Assembly: GCF_000003815.2 (NCBI RefSeq)
Contig: NC_049986.1
Location: 11,196,699-11,260,698 of the forward strand
DNA from: Branchiostoma floridae
Lineage: Eukaryota; Chordata; Leptocardii; Amphioxiformes; Branchiostomatidae
Direction: 5' to 3'
Length of the DNA: 64,000 nucleotides
Both the position numbers and the translations under genes were made by a program. Position 1 is the first letter of the stretch. Each line of letters starts with the position of its first letter. Below are positions 10,905 through 22,900 of this stretch, one piece after another. A model generated the notes under the pieces. The model worked only from the letters and a program-made list of their open reading frames with translations. It had not been told where the DNA came from and did not search any database.

Positions 10905-13900
10905 CGCATCTTTTGTATCGCATATCGTGCTTTTCTTTTCCGCACTTCTTTCTTCTGACCTTCCTTCAATTTGGAAGCGTGACAGAAGCATTACGCTGAG
11001 AATGTAGTAATTATCGATTACCAATACGGGATTATCGTTGCGTATCGAATACAAGTATCACACTAGTATCGCACAAAGCAAGCGATGAAATAAACCGAAA
11101 TGATTTAGATGTAGAGTGTTAGCTGGGAGTCAGTGATCATGTGATTACATTATCTGGCCACAACGTTCCCAGATAAATGAGTTATTGGTCTGTCTATATC
11201 TGTAAAAAATCAAAGAGAATGGCGTAACCTGAAATAAGACAAAAAGGAAATTGGAGCAAATGAGATAAGGTATAAATGGAATCAACCTAATGAAATAAAG
11301 TAAAGTGAAGAAGATGAAACAGAATGAAACGAAATGGAAGAATATCCAAAGAAGGATGCGTGGCAGATGTACTTTAGATCCTCAACGGACTCCATAATCA
11401 ATGGACCAGTTACAAAGTTGTTCCAACACGAAGGAAGCACTCACCATGAATCTACACAGATGAGTTTTCATTCGAATAGTCAAGACCAGCTTTAATTCTT
11501 TTTTTCCGTCCCTCTCATTGTTTGGGAGTCAATGTTGTTGATTTTCATCAATTTTATGTACTGAAGTTCAGATTTTGGGAACGGATGGGGTGAAATTTTT
11601 GTTCGTTTCAACAAGCAAATTTCTGTCCCGGGACAGAGGAATGGATCCTGGAGACTGCCCTGGCACTCACTACCCACCTTTCTCGGCGTATGGGATGCCC
11701 ATACACTTGCCGTCCTCTCCCCTGAACTTCCAGCCGTGGAAGGGGCACTGTAGACAGTCTCCCACCACCGTGCCTCCCATGGACAGGTCCGCACCCAGGT
11801 GGGGACAGTAGGCATCCAGCACAGACACGCTCCCACCAGCACTCCGGAACACGGCAAGCTTCTCTCCTAGAAAAACGGGGTTTTGTTACGGTGGTACAAA
11901 GAATATTAAATGCCTTTGGTCCTTCCGGAACACAGCAGGTTTCTACGCCAGAAAAACGTGCTTTTGTTACCATGTTTCAATGAATAGGAAGGCAAGTAAA
12001 ATGTGTTTAATTGGTCCAAAAGGATTTATTTTTGTAGCCTCCGCTAGGCCTTCCTAATGGGATCTGGATAGTAGAATTCGGTAGCCTGGGTACCATACGG
12101 ATAGTAGTTCGCTCCTATGTTCGCTTCTGCTATCCACAGAGAAGCGACTGTATATAGTGTATAATGAACACCGGAGCGAACCACTTTCCGGATGGTACCC
12201 AGGCTAAGAATTCGGTAAATGTATGGTGAACAAGATATAAAAAACGGAAGTTCCGCTGCAGTGTCTTGGACAGCCGATAGGGGGCCCACAATAGAACTTG
12301 ACCTTCGTTTTCTTGCCACCAACCAAGTATCACGCACACACGTACACACACAGACACACGCACACGAGCAGACAGACCAAAAACAATGCCTCCATTTTTC
12401 ATGAAGGTAACAATGGTAACTGCGCTAGCAAATAAAACCCTATGGTGGCCAAATTCCTTCCAGTAAATCAGTCTTTCTTTAGCTACATAATATAACTTCA
12501 ACTTAAACGATTTCAGCTAGCGTTATTAGTCTGGTGGAGACTATTCTTACTCAGGGTATTATCTCATTATTTTTGTACAATGCACACATAAAGATATAGT
12601 GACAATTTGTCCCCATATCTTTATGTATGCAATGAAAAAAGAAGAAGTGTAATAAAATTGTAATTTCCATCGCTGTATCAACATCTCACGTGACAAGCCG
12701 ACTACCTTATGATGTAAGGTAGTCGGCGTCATTAGGGCAAAAGAAATTGCCACACCTCATTTGCAGAAGATCCTGTATCTATTTGTTTAGAACAAACCGT
12801 TGAAGACCACGCCCCCACCAATTGACTGTGATTTCAAAGTGCCCCTCCCACTATTCATTGTGCAGTGTGTAATTTGTGACACGGCCCCGCCCCGGGCCGG
12901 TTAATTGCTACTCTAAATGAAGATGTAATTGTAACTGCAGATTTAAATGCACTGTTAAGTTAAGTCCAGTGCATGAGGCAAGGTTGTCTTGGCGGATGCC
13001 TGCACTTTACCAGTAACAGCCTTTGTAAAAAAAACTTGTTAAAATACATTTCCTGACGCCCCTTGGGATTTTCAAATGGTACCGCCCTAGTAATTAGATT
13101 GTGTTGAGCAGATCAAGGGCTCAGCATTTGTTACTGAGTAATTCATGGCTTGTTTTCGGACGCATTGATCGCCGTTGAGCGTGCTGAATACACGTATGTT
13201 GACAGTAGTCCCAGTGACATGCCACACCCCAACGAAACTCAGAATGGCCGCTTCCGGAATCAACAAAGCGTGACTATTGGTCTGTTGGAAGTCTGTGTCG
13301 GTGCGACATTGGCATGACATGTCGGGACAATTGGGGTATTGCAGGTCTTACTTTGGCAACCCAAGCCAAACTGACTCATTTTTCTTTACACGTGCAACAG
13401 AGCGCTGAAAATGGATCACGCTGTGGTTAACCCTGCTCTTTGTTCTCAGTAGAAAGGGTTAACACGCTTTGTAGACACACTGTAGTGTGTGATGGGACAA
13501 TTCCGTTAGAAACATACGCCACCCCGCCCACCAACACACATACACACAAGCACACACTAATAATGCATATTCGAGAAATATAGAATGACTGTCCCTGTGT
13601 GGGTTAGCCTGGGTACCCAATCCTGAAGGTACTAAGTAGTTCGCTCTGACGTTTATCATACACTATAACGTTATACAGTCGCTTCTTTGCTGTTCCAGAG
13701 AGATTATAGGAGCGAACTAATAGTACTAACCGGATGGTACTAATGCTAAATATGGGTCGCCAAGCATTGACATGTAAGCTGTAACGCTACAATAAAAAGT
13801 TACACGATTACTTTACACCAATAGAGCATCAATGAACGCGGCCTGTGCGTTGATATATCTCGACAAAGAGCTGTAAAAACCGTGACTCAGAAATTCAAAC

Positions 13901-14341
13901 ACGCAAAGCCTTACCGAGTACTGTTACTCCCTCCACTTGGTTAGGTCGGAGTTGACAGGAGTCCATCACCCTGAACCAGCCGTTCGGGTACACGGGCGGC
14001 AGCTCGCCTCTCCTCCGCCGCCGACGCACGTCGTTCGCAACGTCCTTGCGAGTGTAGCCGGCAAGTTTGTTGTACCCGACATCGTGAAGAGTCCGACTGA
14101 TCTTCAATGGACACAGTAGAAGCCGGTAAAGCCAGGCCGCTATGGCAACACCAACGCCATACAGGGCGAGTTGACTAACAGGTGGGCACTGCCATGGTGT
14201 TGACCAGAACTTGTCCCCGATGAGGGCTAGCGCCCATGCAGCATGGATATCCACTGCCTTGTCCTGTACCAACCCTACCGTAGCTAGGGACGGCACTAGT
14301 ATGACCAACACCAGTAGGAAAAGGTACCTGTAGGTCGGCAT
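8396..14341 (-). CDS. nvd: Cholesterol 7-desaturase, Neverland/DAF-36 type Rieske oxygenase
   Basis: Six exons (read on -): 14341-13915, 11866-11678, 10633-10455, 9807-9562, 8990-8817, 8557-8396. Their sum is 1377 bp, 458 aa, with all junctions GT-AG and phases consistent. The N-terminus has a hydrophobic anchor ([10 protein letters not shown]) and a second hydrophobic segment near residues 55-75. The Rieske [2Fe-2S] site is C163-x-H165 and C183-x2-H186 ([18 protein letters not shown]). A mononuclear iron motif E269-x3-D273-x2-H276-x4-H281 follows. These two sites and the PYAEK segment fit the Neverland/DAF-36 family, which converts cholesterol to 7-dehydrocholesterol at the endoplasmic reticulum. 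The family is lost in mammals but kept in many other animals. The first ATG of a 5' exon that opens with the membrane anchor was taken as the start. Introns 1 and 2 contain MITEs and a (GT)n tract. Head-to-head with HSD17B8, 1.24 kb apart. Confidence 0.93.
10831..10902. repeat. (GT)n microsatellite
   Basis: About 36 uninterrupted GT units in intron 2 of the Neverland-type gene. It creates spurious open frames of Cys-Val and Thr-His repeats on the two strands. Confidence 0.98.
12082..12206. repeat. MITE-like element, 'TAGCCTGGGTACC' ends, in nvd intron 1
   Basis: TAGCCTGGGTACCATACGG at the left pairs with CCGGATGGTACCCAGGCTA at the right. An inner pair GTTCGCTCC and GGAGCGAAC also matches, so the 125-bp unit can fold almost end to end. 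It is the same family as 13605-13748. Confidence 0.8.
12583..12633. repeat. Short hairpin in nvd intron 1
   Basis: CACATAAAGATAT pairs with ATATCTTTATGTATG around a loop of about 17 bp. Confidence 0.5.
12697..12727. repeat. Perfect 13-bp hairpin in nvd intron 1
   Basis: GCCGACTACCTTA is separated by 5 bp from its exact reverse complement TAAGGTAGTCGGC. It is probably a tiny foldback remnant. Confidence 0.8.
13605..13748. repeat. MITE-like element, 'TAGCCTGGGTACC' ends, second copy in nvd intron 1
   Basis: The left end TAGCCTGGGTACC and right end GGATGGTACTAATGCTA are imperfect inverted repeats. The inner GTTCGCTC and GAGCGAAC, and a shared core (ACAGTCGCTTCT and the GTATAATG-like stretch), tie it to the copy at 12082-12206. 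The right end is more decayed. Confidence 0.7.
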
Positions 14342-15515
14342 CGCTGTTGAGTCCGTACCTCTGCCCAGGTGTCACCCCCCTCAGTAACACGAGCGGCCGC
14401 TTTGTTTACGCTATAAGATGCGGCTGTTTTACGACATGGTAAACAGAAGCTGGAGTCACCAAGCACGCTGCCATGACGGCAACAAAACAAAACAAAAAGA
14501 ACGTAACCCTAGCTTCAGGACGAATCGAACAGGTGTTTTGAAAGTCAACGCCCTGTCGTACGTACGTTCGACGTGTTCCAACGTACGGCTCTGACAGAAG
14601 ACGTTACCAAACTATGATGCTTGTTACCATGACGACGTTACGAGTTTGTCATCGCAAGGCTACCGAGTCTTTGATCTACAGTACTGCTGACGCTGTTGAG
14701 GCAAATATCAAACGAATCCACCCACTCAGACGGCACAAAGACTTTTGATTGGTACATGGGATTAGCCAGATAAAATCGCGCGCTTCGGAGGGCCCCAGGT
14801 AACAACCGGTCTTCAGCACAATGAGTTGTTACGTGACGAGCCTGTGACGAAGGTGGAAATATTTCATTGTCGTCAGAAGCAACGAGAACTTACGAAATCA
14901 AACCAAATGTAGAAAAGGGGCAGTTCTTCCTCTTATTTTCTTGAGTCTGCCGTGTTCAACTTATTGAAGATTCTGTATCCTATGACGTTACTTGTTAGAC
15001 ATTATAATGAAGATTGATTGATTAAGGAGAGTTGTCACAGGTGTTCAAGGTGTGGTTTACCTGTAAAATCACACTGTCATTGTTGTTAACATGTTGGTTA
15101 CTAAACACCCATTGATGTACAACTTTACGATATTGGTGATCCACAGACACTAAATATGTCTATCAGACAAAGAGAGGCCAAAACATCAAAAAAATATTTC
15201 CTGTCTGCCTGAATCTTTTTCTCTATTGTAAAAGTTAGAATCACAGACACAACGTAACAGGTGCCAGCTCCATTTTGAGTACGAATCCCTGCTGATATGT
15301 GCGTCATCTATCAACATTAATCTGAACTGCAGGGAAGCTTGCGCTTCTGTACATCTTTGAGTAATGACCTTGCATTCAATCAACCAATGGTGTGGCCGTT
15401 TTTCTCAAAGGTATTTAAACCATGTATTTCGAGTTTTGCGCTGTCAAACTAACAAACGATGGTGAAAACCATATTCAAACTTCGCGGGTGACAGAAAAGT
15501 GAGACCTGTTCTCTT

Positions 15516-15593
15516 ATTGGTCAGGTATAACACGACGTCTTTCATTGGCGGAGAGGGCTTTCTACTCTAGTTTCGCAAGGCAAGATGGCGGCC
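15516..15593 (+). promoter_or_regulatory. HSD17B8 core promoter: two inverted CCAAT boxes and a YY1-like motif at the start codon
   Basis: ATTGG (CCAAT on -) occurs at 15516-15520 and again at 15544-15548, 28 bp apart, a spacing common for paired NF-Y sites. AAGATGGCGGC at 15583-15593 matches the YY1 consensus and contains the ATG of HSD17B8. This arrangement is typical of TATA-less housekeeping promoters in animals. That it functions is inference. Confidence 0.55.
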
Positions 15594-18182
15594 GGTACTG
15601 GACGTTTGGTAGGACGGTTGGCACTTGTTACAGGTGATCATAGCTGCAATAAAGTTACATGGATATCAGAAATGTTTAGTATGGAGTATGTTAAAGTGGT
15701 GGCTACAACGAGACTGAAATTTCGTGATTTGCCTAGCTCCTCAGTTCAAAGTTTGCCCTTTAACAGCAATGCCAATAAAACCATGCAGGTCATCAATGCA
15801 GTGGTCGAATACTTCATGTACATTTAAAACATTGAAACAAAAAGGCTCGTTTATATGGAAGGTTATCATTTACATAAAGGCTCAGCAAAACCCACTGACA
15901 ACATATATTATTTGGTTGACCAAGAATATAGATTTAGGTTTAGAATATATCAAAGACCCATGAAAAAATAAATTTAGGTTGACATTTGCATTTTGAAGTG
16001 AGATTTGAAGCATCATCTGCATCCTTCAGTCTCAGATTTGATGCTAAATTATTCATGTAGCACTTTTCAGATTAATGGTTAATGTTATGTTTTATGACTA
16101 AAACTATCCATTTCATTGCAATTAGTTCCATTACAGCATAATCCCTCATTTTGCACATTTTATGAAATGCTGTGCCATCATTCCCAAGCTGGAAGATTTT
16201 GCATATTGCTGTCAACTTAACTTCCGTCCGGAAACTGATTTTTGAAGCTACTAGTAAACGTGTGTCAACTTTTTACTAGGTGGAGGCAGTGGCATTGGGA
16301 GAGCAGTCTGTCAGGCATTGGCAGCCCAGGGGTCAAAGGTGGCAGTGGTGGACATCAATGAAGCACCAGCCAATGAGACGCTCCAGTCCCTGTCATGTGA
16401 CCAAGGCTTACAACATCACAGTTTTGGCTGTGATGTGTCCTCTACCCAGTCTGTCAGTCGACTACTGACTGATGTTACCCAGAAGTTTTCCTGTGCTCCT
16501 TGTATCACTGTGAACTGTGCTGGAATCACCAAGGATGAGTTCCTCTTGAAAATGGACAACAGAATGTTTGATCAAGTTATCAAAGTCAATCTCAAGGTAA
16601 GATCTTAGAAATTTATCAAACAGTATAAAAGGGGTAGTTTCTGCTGATATGGTCTTGTAAAAGTTTGTTTGCGGTTGTCATTGACTTTGCATAATTGAAA
16701 AACTTTTTCACTTCATGATATATTTCTGATAGCCCAGCTGTCTGATATGGTCTTGTCAAATTATGTCGGTAAATATCAGTGACTTTTACAATTGAATACT
16801 AGTACCACCTTTTTTCCAGGGCACATTTCTGATAACCCAGGCAGTAGGCAGGGCTATGGTAGAGGGCAAAATCCAAAATGGTTCCATCATCAACATGGCC
16901 AGTATTGTTGGCAAGGTGAGGACCTTAAGTTGGACTTGTACAATTTTACTATTCTATATACCAATAAATTACCTGTATCTATGGTACAAGAGATTTACAT
17001 TTTTCTTCCTCTATACTAAAAATTGTAATCTATTCCATTTAACTAACAGGTTGGAAATCTTGGTCAATGCAACTATGCTGCCTCTAAAGCTGGAGTGGAG
17101 GGGCTCACCAGGACAAGTGCCAAGGAACTAGCCAAGTGAGGATAATACTCTGCGTATGACCTTTGTTAAGAGTCAAAGCATGTGCATGTACTACAGGGAA
17201 TTCATACATGGAAGAGGAGTTTATTGACAGATATGCACACAAATTTGCCACTTTGTTTTTCAAAGAATTTGTCACACTCAATAACTCATAGCAAATCTAT
17301 GGACATTATCATTATCAGCTGTCTTTATGCAGTTTTGATTTCTGCCATTTTCTTGCTTTATTTATAGGTTTGGAATCAGGTGTAATGCCGTTCTGCCTGG
17401 ATTTATTGAAACACCAATGACTGATGCTGTGCCACAGAAAGTTCTGGACAAGGTGAGATGAAAGAACCTCTTTGATTGGTAATATCAAATCAACAATGAC
17501 TGATGCTGAATCAAATGAAGTGCTGGATGAGGTCAGATGAAGGAGTCTATTTGATTAGTGAGATCAAACAACACCATTCAATGGCCACCTTACTATGTAA
17601 AAACATCAATTTACACATGTATATTTTCCATTTCAGTTTAGAGATGTTATACCAATGGGCAGGCTTGGCAAACCGTCAGGTAAGAAGGTCATGTTAAATG
17701 ATAACATTCTTTATTTCCTTTGTCAATTTCTTTGTCAATAGATGATGCTATACAATGACTTAAAAAGGCCTGAGCAAATGAGGATTTTTTCCAGATATAG
17801 CAGATGTTTGTGTATTCCTGGCTTCTGAAGAGAGCAGTTATATAACAGGAGCAAGTATTGAAGTAACAGGTACGTTGTCTTAACATAATCACCTTATGTA
17901 GAAACAAGAATAAATTTGTGAATCTGAAATATGCAAAACCAAGGACGTTATATTATATGTGATATAACGTCCTTGGCAAAACCAATGACCTACATCTCTG
18001 GCAACCTAACAGGAAAAAGTGCAACTGATTTTTTGCTTGTGTATGCCTAATCATGATGACTACTGTCATATTTTAAGGTCCAATATTAAGTCAGATATTG
18101 TTCTTGATTCAAGCATGAGCTGTGGTATAGATAATAAATAACAGATGGTTTTGTTATTCCCTTAGGTGGCCTGAACATATAA
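15585..18182 (+). CDS. HSD17B8: Estradiol 17-beta-dehydrogenase 8 / mitochondrial 3-oxoacyl-ACP reductase subunit (SDR family)
   Basis: Eight exons: 15585-15633, 16280-16596, 16820-16915, 17050-17135, 17368-17452, 17637-17679, 17795-17869, 18166-18182. Their sum is 768 bp, 255 aa, all GT-AG. The Rossmann motif TGGGSGIG is at residues 16-23, NCAG follows the central strand, and the catalytic set is S150, Y163 and K167 (NYAASKAG). The PGFIETPMT segment and the C-terminal GASIEVTGG are typical of FabG-like SDRs. Similarity along the whole length to vertebrate HSD17B8 (LVTG, CAGIT-DEFLL, SIVGKVGN, PMG-LG, EVTGG) makes the call firm. In vertebrates HSD17B8 pairs with CBR4 in mitochondrial fatty acid synthesis; that role is known for the family and inferred here. 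A tandem duplicate of the exon 5 end lies in intron 5. Confidence 0.95.
17413..17570 (+). repeat. Tandem duplication of 3' half of HSD17B8 exon 5 and its splice donor
   Basis: Unit one (17413-17491) contains the exon 5 end and its GTGAGA donor. Unit two (17492-17570), with a period of 79 bp, repeats ACAATGACTGATGCTG and the following donor region, with GTGAGA changed to GTCAGA. Identity is about 75-80% by eye. The second unit lies wholly in intron 5. Confidence 0.8.
17939..17976. repeat. Perfect 15-bp hairpin in HSD17B8 intron 7
   Basis: CCAAGGACGTTATAT, an 8-bp loop, then ATATAACGTCCTTGG. It is probably a miniature foldback element. Confidence 0.85.
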
Positions 18183-19427
18183 CAACCTGCTATGAGGACT
18201 ATGCAGACAGCTCAGGGATCAATTTAGAGTCATTTCTATCTTAAAAAAACTGTTTGGTTTTCAACCAGTTTTGTACAAAATTTGATAGACAAAGGTTTCA
18301 TCTTGTAAGATTAATGTAAGTGGGATGGAAGGGAAGAATACTTTAAGGAAAAAAAATGAGCGTAATTGTGAGGAATTAAAAATTTTAAGCTACATAAAAT
18401 CCTGGTTGCTTTGGTCAAATGATGACCTTGATTTCATATTCATAAAAATCTATTGAGAGTGCCTCTCCATTCTTGATAATAACTCAAGATTTTGCTACCA
18501 TTATGACTACCATATATATATATATGCATACACAGGCTTATATAAGAGTCACTCTTATATAAGGTTGACCCATATAATACTTATGTAAGTCAAGATTACA
18601 TATCTCAAGATATTAATAGCCATACTTTATTGTACAGTTCTTTGCAAACCAGTTATACAGTAAAGCAACTTTATGTACAAAACAACAAACTCAAAATGAG
18701 TGTGGAACTGAAAATAATTGGAACTACAGGAGTAAAATATAAGGCAAATAAACTTGTGATCAAATCATGATAAAGTGACTCAAGTAACCAATGTTGATCC
18801 ATGGTTTTGTATAAACTAAGTGTTAATATAGTGGCTTTGTAAGTAGTGTGGTTAATGTGCAGAGCTCCAGATAATGATCAATCCTCTGTAGAAGGGTAAA
18901 TACCAATTCCTTGCAATCCTGGCACGCCCATGCATCTATCATTCTTTTCTTCTTTTAAAAGTCTTTCCACACATACCACATCATTGCACAATAACAGGTG
19001 TAAAACTGGAAAATACAATCCATGTGTAATAATATGCTTTAATAATCTGATGGCACAGGCAGAAATATTGGTACATGTACATGTACATCTATGTTACTGT
19101 TTTTTCATGGGTTCCTTTCAAGCATCCTTTATGTGTACGCATATCTATATACATCTTCACAGCTATTTTGTACCCACTGCACTTCATCCATGACCTGACA
19201 AAAACACCTTTGCACAAAGAGCAGCAACAACATACAGCAGCACACTAAGCCCTGCCTATTTATCTCTAATCCGCTGGTCGTGCATTGCAAGAGAACTCCA
19301 TAGGAATAAATACTCATCCATACAAAGTTATAGCATAGAAAATATCAATTGCATTGATAATCTGCTTATCCTTTAGTGCTATATACGTAACATATCAAAC
19401 TTTGACAAAGACCTTAAAGGTTGTATA
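18183..19427. other. HSD17B8 3' UTR and spacer to the convergent DNTTIP2 gene
   Basis: No gene is recognised. A short (TA)n tract lies near 18513-18524. HSD17B8 (+) and DNTTIP2 (-) are tail to tail, 1.8 kb between stop codons. Confidence 0.5.
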
Positions 19428-19636
19428 TACTATAAATGCAATTAAGTTCGCGGGGATTTAATTTCGCAGTAGCGGGGAAAATGACTTCGCGTGGTTTTAA
19501 TTTCGCGGTAACACCATAGACTGCAGTCTAATACCATTATAAAAAAATGTTTGCGGTGGTTTTAAATTCGCGGTGAAGTGGTCACCGCAAAAACCATGAA
19601 CATTAATCCACCGCGAACATTTCTGCATTTACAGTA
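19428..19636. repeat. MITE-like element with 'TACTGTAAATGCA' ends and internal TTCGCGG repeats
   Basis: The left end TACTATAAATGCAATTAAGTTCGCGG pairs with the reverse complement of the right end ACCGCGAACATTTCTGCATTTACAGTA. Internal copies of TTTAATTTCGCGG recur. The pattern of CG-rich words on AT-rich DNA is common among miniature elements in marine invertebrates. Confidence 0.75.
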
Positions 19637-19995
19637 CATCCTCAAACATATATAAGCCCACTGCTAATCAGGACAAAGCTGCGCTGTCCTTGTAGTTCAG
19701 TCATTCTTGGATGATGCAAATGACCATCATCACTTCACAAAGTAACATAGGTACTCGACATACATTTGTACTACAAAATGGACAACTTTTATATTTACAA
19801 GGTGATGAACATTTTCTTTTGTTCAGTCAAGAGTTACAGTCCTCTGCAGCTCAGTGAATGAGGCTACACATCCCTTATAAAGGTGGTAATATGGCCCACA
19901 TTGGAGCAACCTATTTCCAGATTGGTTGAAACCATTCAGAACCATTCAGCCTGCTTTTACTAGATCAACACCTGTGAAGGCCAGACATGTCCTCA

Positions 19996-22900
19996 TCACT
20001 TCTGTTTCTTCAGTCTCTTCATGTGTCGACTCGCTCCTGATGGGCGTTTCTTCCTCAGCTTCTCCTGAACATCGGAGTACTTCTTCTTGTTATACCTAAA
20101 AGATAAAGGGAAATTGCTTCATGTCCAGGTACTTCCAGCCTGCTACCTTAATGGGAGGGATTACCAAATAGACTTTCCTATGCCATACATGGTTAAGACA
20201 TGCAAATACAATCACTTCAAAACACAGTTATTTACCTACATTTCAAATTTTAACCCCCACTGCAAAGCTGGCAGGTCTGAATTGGTTCAAAACGCTACAG
20301 GTCATCTCCGGAATTTCAATGAGCTACAGCTAAAAGAATGAAATAACACCAGGATTTCACCCCCTATTTCAATGGGTCAGTCCAGCCAGTGACCTCCAAT
20401 TCAGAGGTCACCTACAGGTCTAACATGACACAAAAGTCACAGCAAGGAGCTTTTACCTGATATAAAAGCTCCTTGGTCACAGGTTGTTTGTTTTTTTGCA
20501 AACTTTTAGAATAGACATGCTTCTGTCATGCGTAACAGAAAACTCAACCTTTTTCATTTAAAAAATTGCCCAGGAAAATATATTTGATTTAATGTTCGGG
20601 CTAAGTGTGCCCTAAACTGCATAACTCCAATTTTTGCCCCTTCCCCAAAGTCCCTCTTTTCAACCTCCTTGCTGTTATTAAGTGATGGCAAAGAAAATAT
20701 GGATGCATGTCCTGTTTCTTCATGTCTCGTGTTTGGCCACAAGACATGAAGAAAAAGGTACGAAATGGGAAGCCTGATAAAAATGCCTAAAAACACGTCA
20801 GAACAGCTTAGAGAGTAGCATTTGGGTATACCACAAGATGCCAGTGTCATTTTATTTTGCCAGCTCCAAAATTAGAGAATCTTGAAATTCTTTGGGATCA
20901 TAGGTGCTTTGTCACATAAATACAGGTAGTATTGAAGTGAATCCAAAACTGTCAATTTTACCTGCAGTTTTAACCCCAGCTAATAGGAGGCGCTGGTGAA
21001 ATGGGTCCTCTTAGGTAGGCACAAACACTCATCATCATGGCTGCCTTAGGGTAATTATTTACACCTGTCAATTCCATCCAATGCTAATCAGGTGTTTAGT
21101 ACTTTATGGAAAGACCCAAATCAAATGTTATAATTATCTTTATATAAATAAATCCTCATATGTTGTAAGTTGGGACCAGATGTCAACATTAGATTTTAGG
21201 ATCAGAATAGTAACACACTTATACTAGCATCACATATTTTGTCTGATGCAATAAAGTGAACCCTCTATCATGGCCACAAGAGAGACTTTCTTTCGGACCC
21301 ACCAATCGCCTAGTTTCTCTCAGCTTTTAGGTACATAAATGAATATTTAGTCATCGCAATGAGCAAAAGTGTTCATTAATACCGGGTTATTTGCAATAAG
21401 AAAGTTCTCAGACTAGAGGTAACTATTTTTGTTGCTTTCAACATACTTACTTTCTGAACTCGGCATCTGCCAGTAGTTCATCCACAATGGTAGCCTTCCT
21501 GTCCTTCTTTGGGACCCGTGAACGGTAGAAGTCAGCGGGGCTGTCCTCCACTGTACCCATCTACATGTATGTGTGTAGCAATACATTAGCAACATTCAGA
21601 GAGCCTACTTAGATATGTACACACTTGCAGAGTACACAATATAAGACAAATGAAAAATTTTCAGCTAAATTCTAAATAAATTTTTGTGTCAAAATATTTT
21701 GGATCCAAATTAATTTTCTCAGAAGGCCACGCTAATAATCACAATTTTATTTTTCAGAAAACTGAACTTTTAATTTTAATTCTATTTAAAAAATTTTAAA
21801 TGTCCTTGTTGTTCAGATCTTTACTTTACTATGCTATACTAACATTAATTATTGAAAGTAATACGTACCTGGAAGTACTTAGGGTATGCCTCTCTGTCAT
21901 TTTTCTTGTAGAATCTTTTGGGGTCCAAAACCTTTCGCATCTTCAACACATCCAGGTCATTCTTAGTTTCAGCTGTCAGCTCAGGAGCCTTCATGTCAAA
22001 CCATTTCCTGCCTGTCGATGCTTCGCGTTCCTCCTGTAATCATGCACACAAACATATTATGTTAATGTTCACAGAAGGTAAACATCGTTTTTGCCCTGTT
22101 TCTTCTCCAAACAAATAAGGTCCAGGACCAGGCAGCTGTTACCATGGTTACCGGTAAAGTAGCAGGCACCCTATGGTATTTGGTTACATAATGTAAAAAA
22201 TGGCTTGATACAGAGCTAGAGGGGCTCAGGTCACTAAATTTAGAAATGTGTTGGAATAAGAATAAACATAACAGTTGCCATTGTTAGACTACAACATGTG
22301 AAGGTGAACATTATGTATTTGCTGTTACCTTTCTAGTTACATTATGTATTATGCTAAAATATAACAAATTCATGCACCTATCCAATTCTTAAAGGTCATC
22401 CCCTATATGTGTAGCATATAAAATTTTAGAAATTATAAAAGTATAAAGAAAATTCCTTGGGGGAAAACTATTCAGCCATGGTACAGGAAATATAACCTGT
22501 AACTTAGCTGTGACATATACAATACAGTTCCATGTAAGTCATGCTACAATGCTAAAGTACAAGGCACCTTTCTTTTCTTCTTCAGCTGCTTGACAGTTTC
22601 CTTGTAAGGAGGCACGCTGTGCTTCTGCTCAAAGTCTGGAGTCACCACACTCTTTTTCATTATCTGGAAGAAACAACAAGAATTAAGTCTTCTTTCCAAA
22701 AAGTTTAACCATGTTTCCGTCTACTTTTGATCACCATCTTTCACGAATACTTTATATCTTTTTAGTACCACACCAATTTTATTTGTTGCTTCTCAAATTC
22801 TGCTGTCCTATTTTTTCCACTTTGAGGAAGGAAAGAAAAATTTACTGCCTCTCCTGACTTCCAAATAAACGATGGGCCTCAAATTTCTGTGCCTGTACAT

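Noticed and set aside
10784-11054. Open frames of repeated Cys-Val or Thr-His
   Set aside because: They are translations of the (GT)n microsatellite in an nvd intron.
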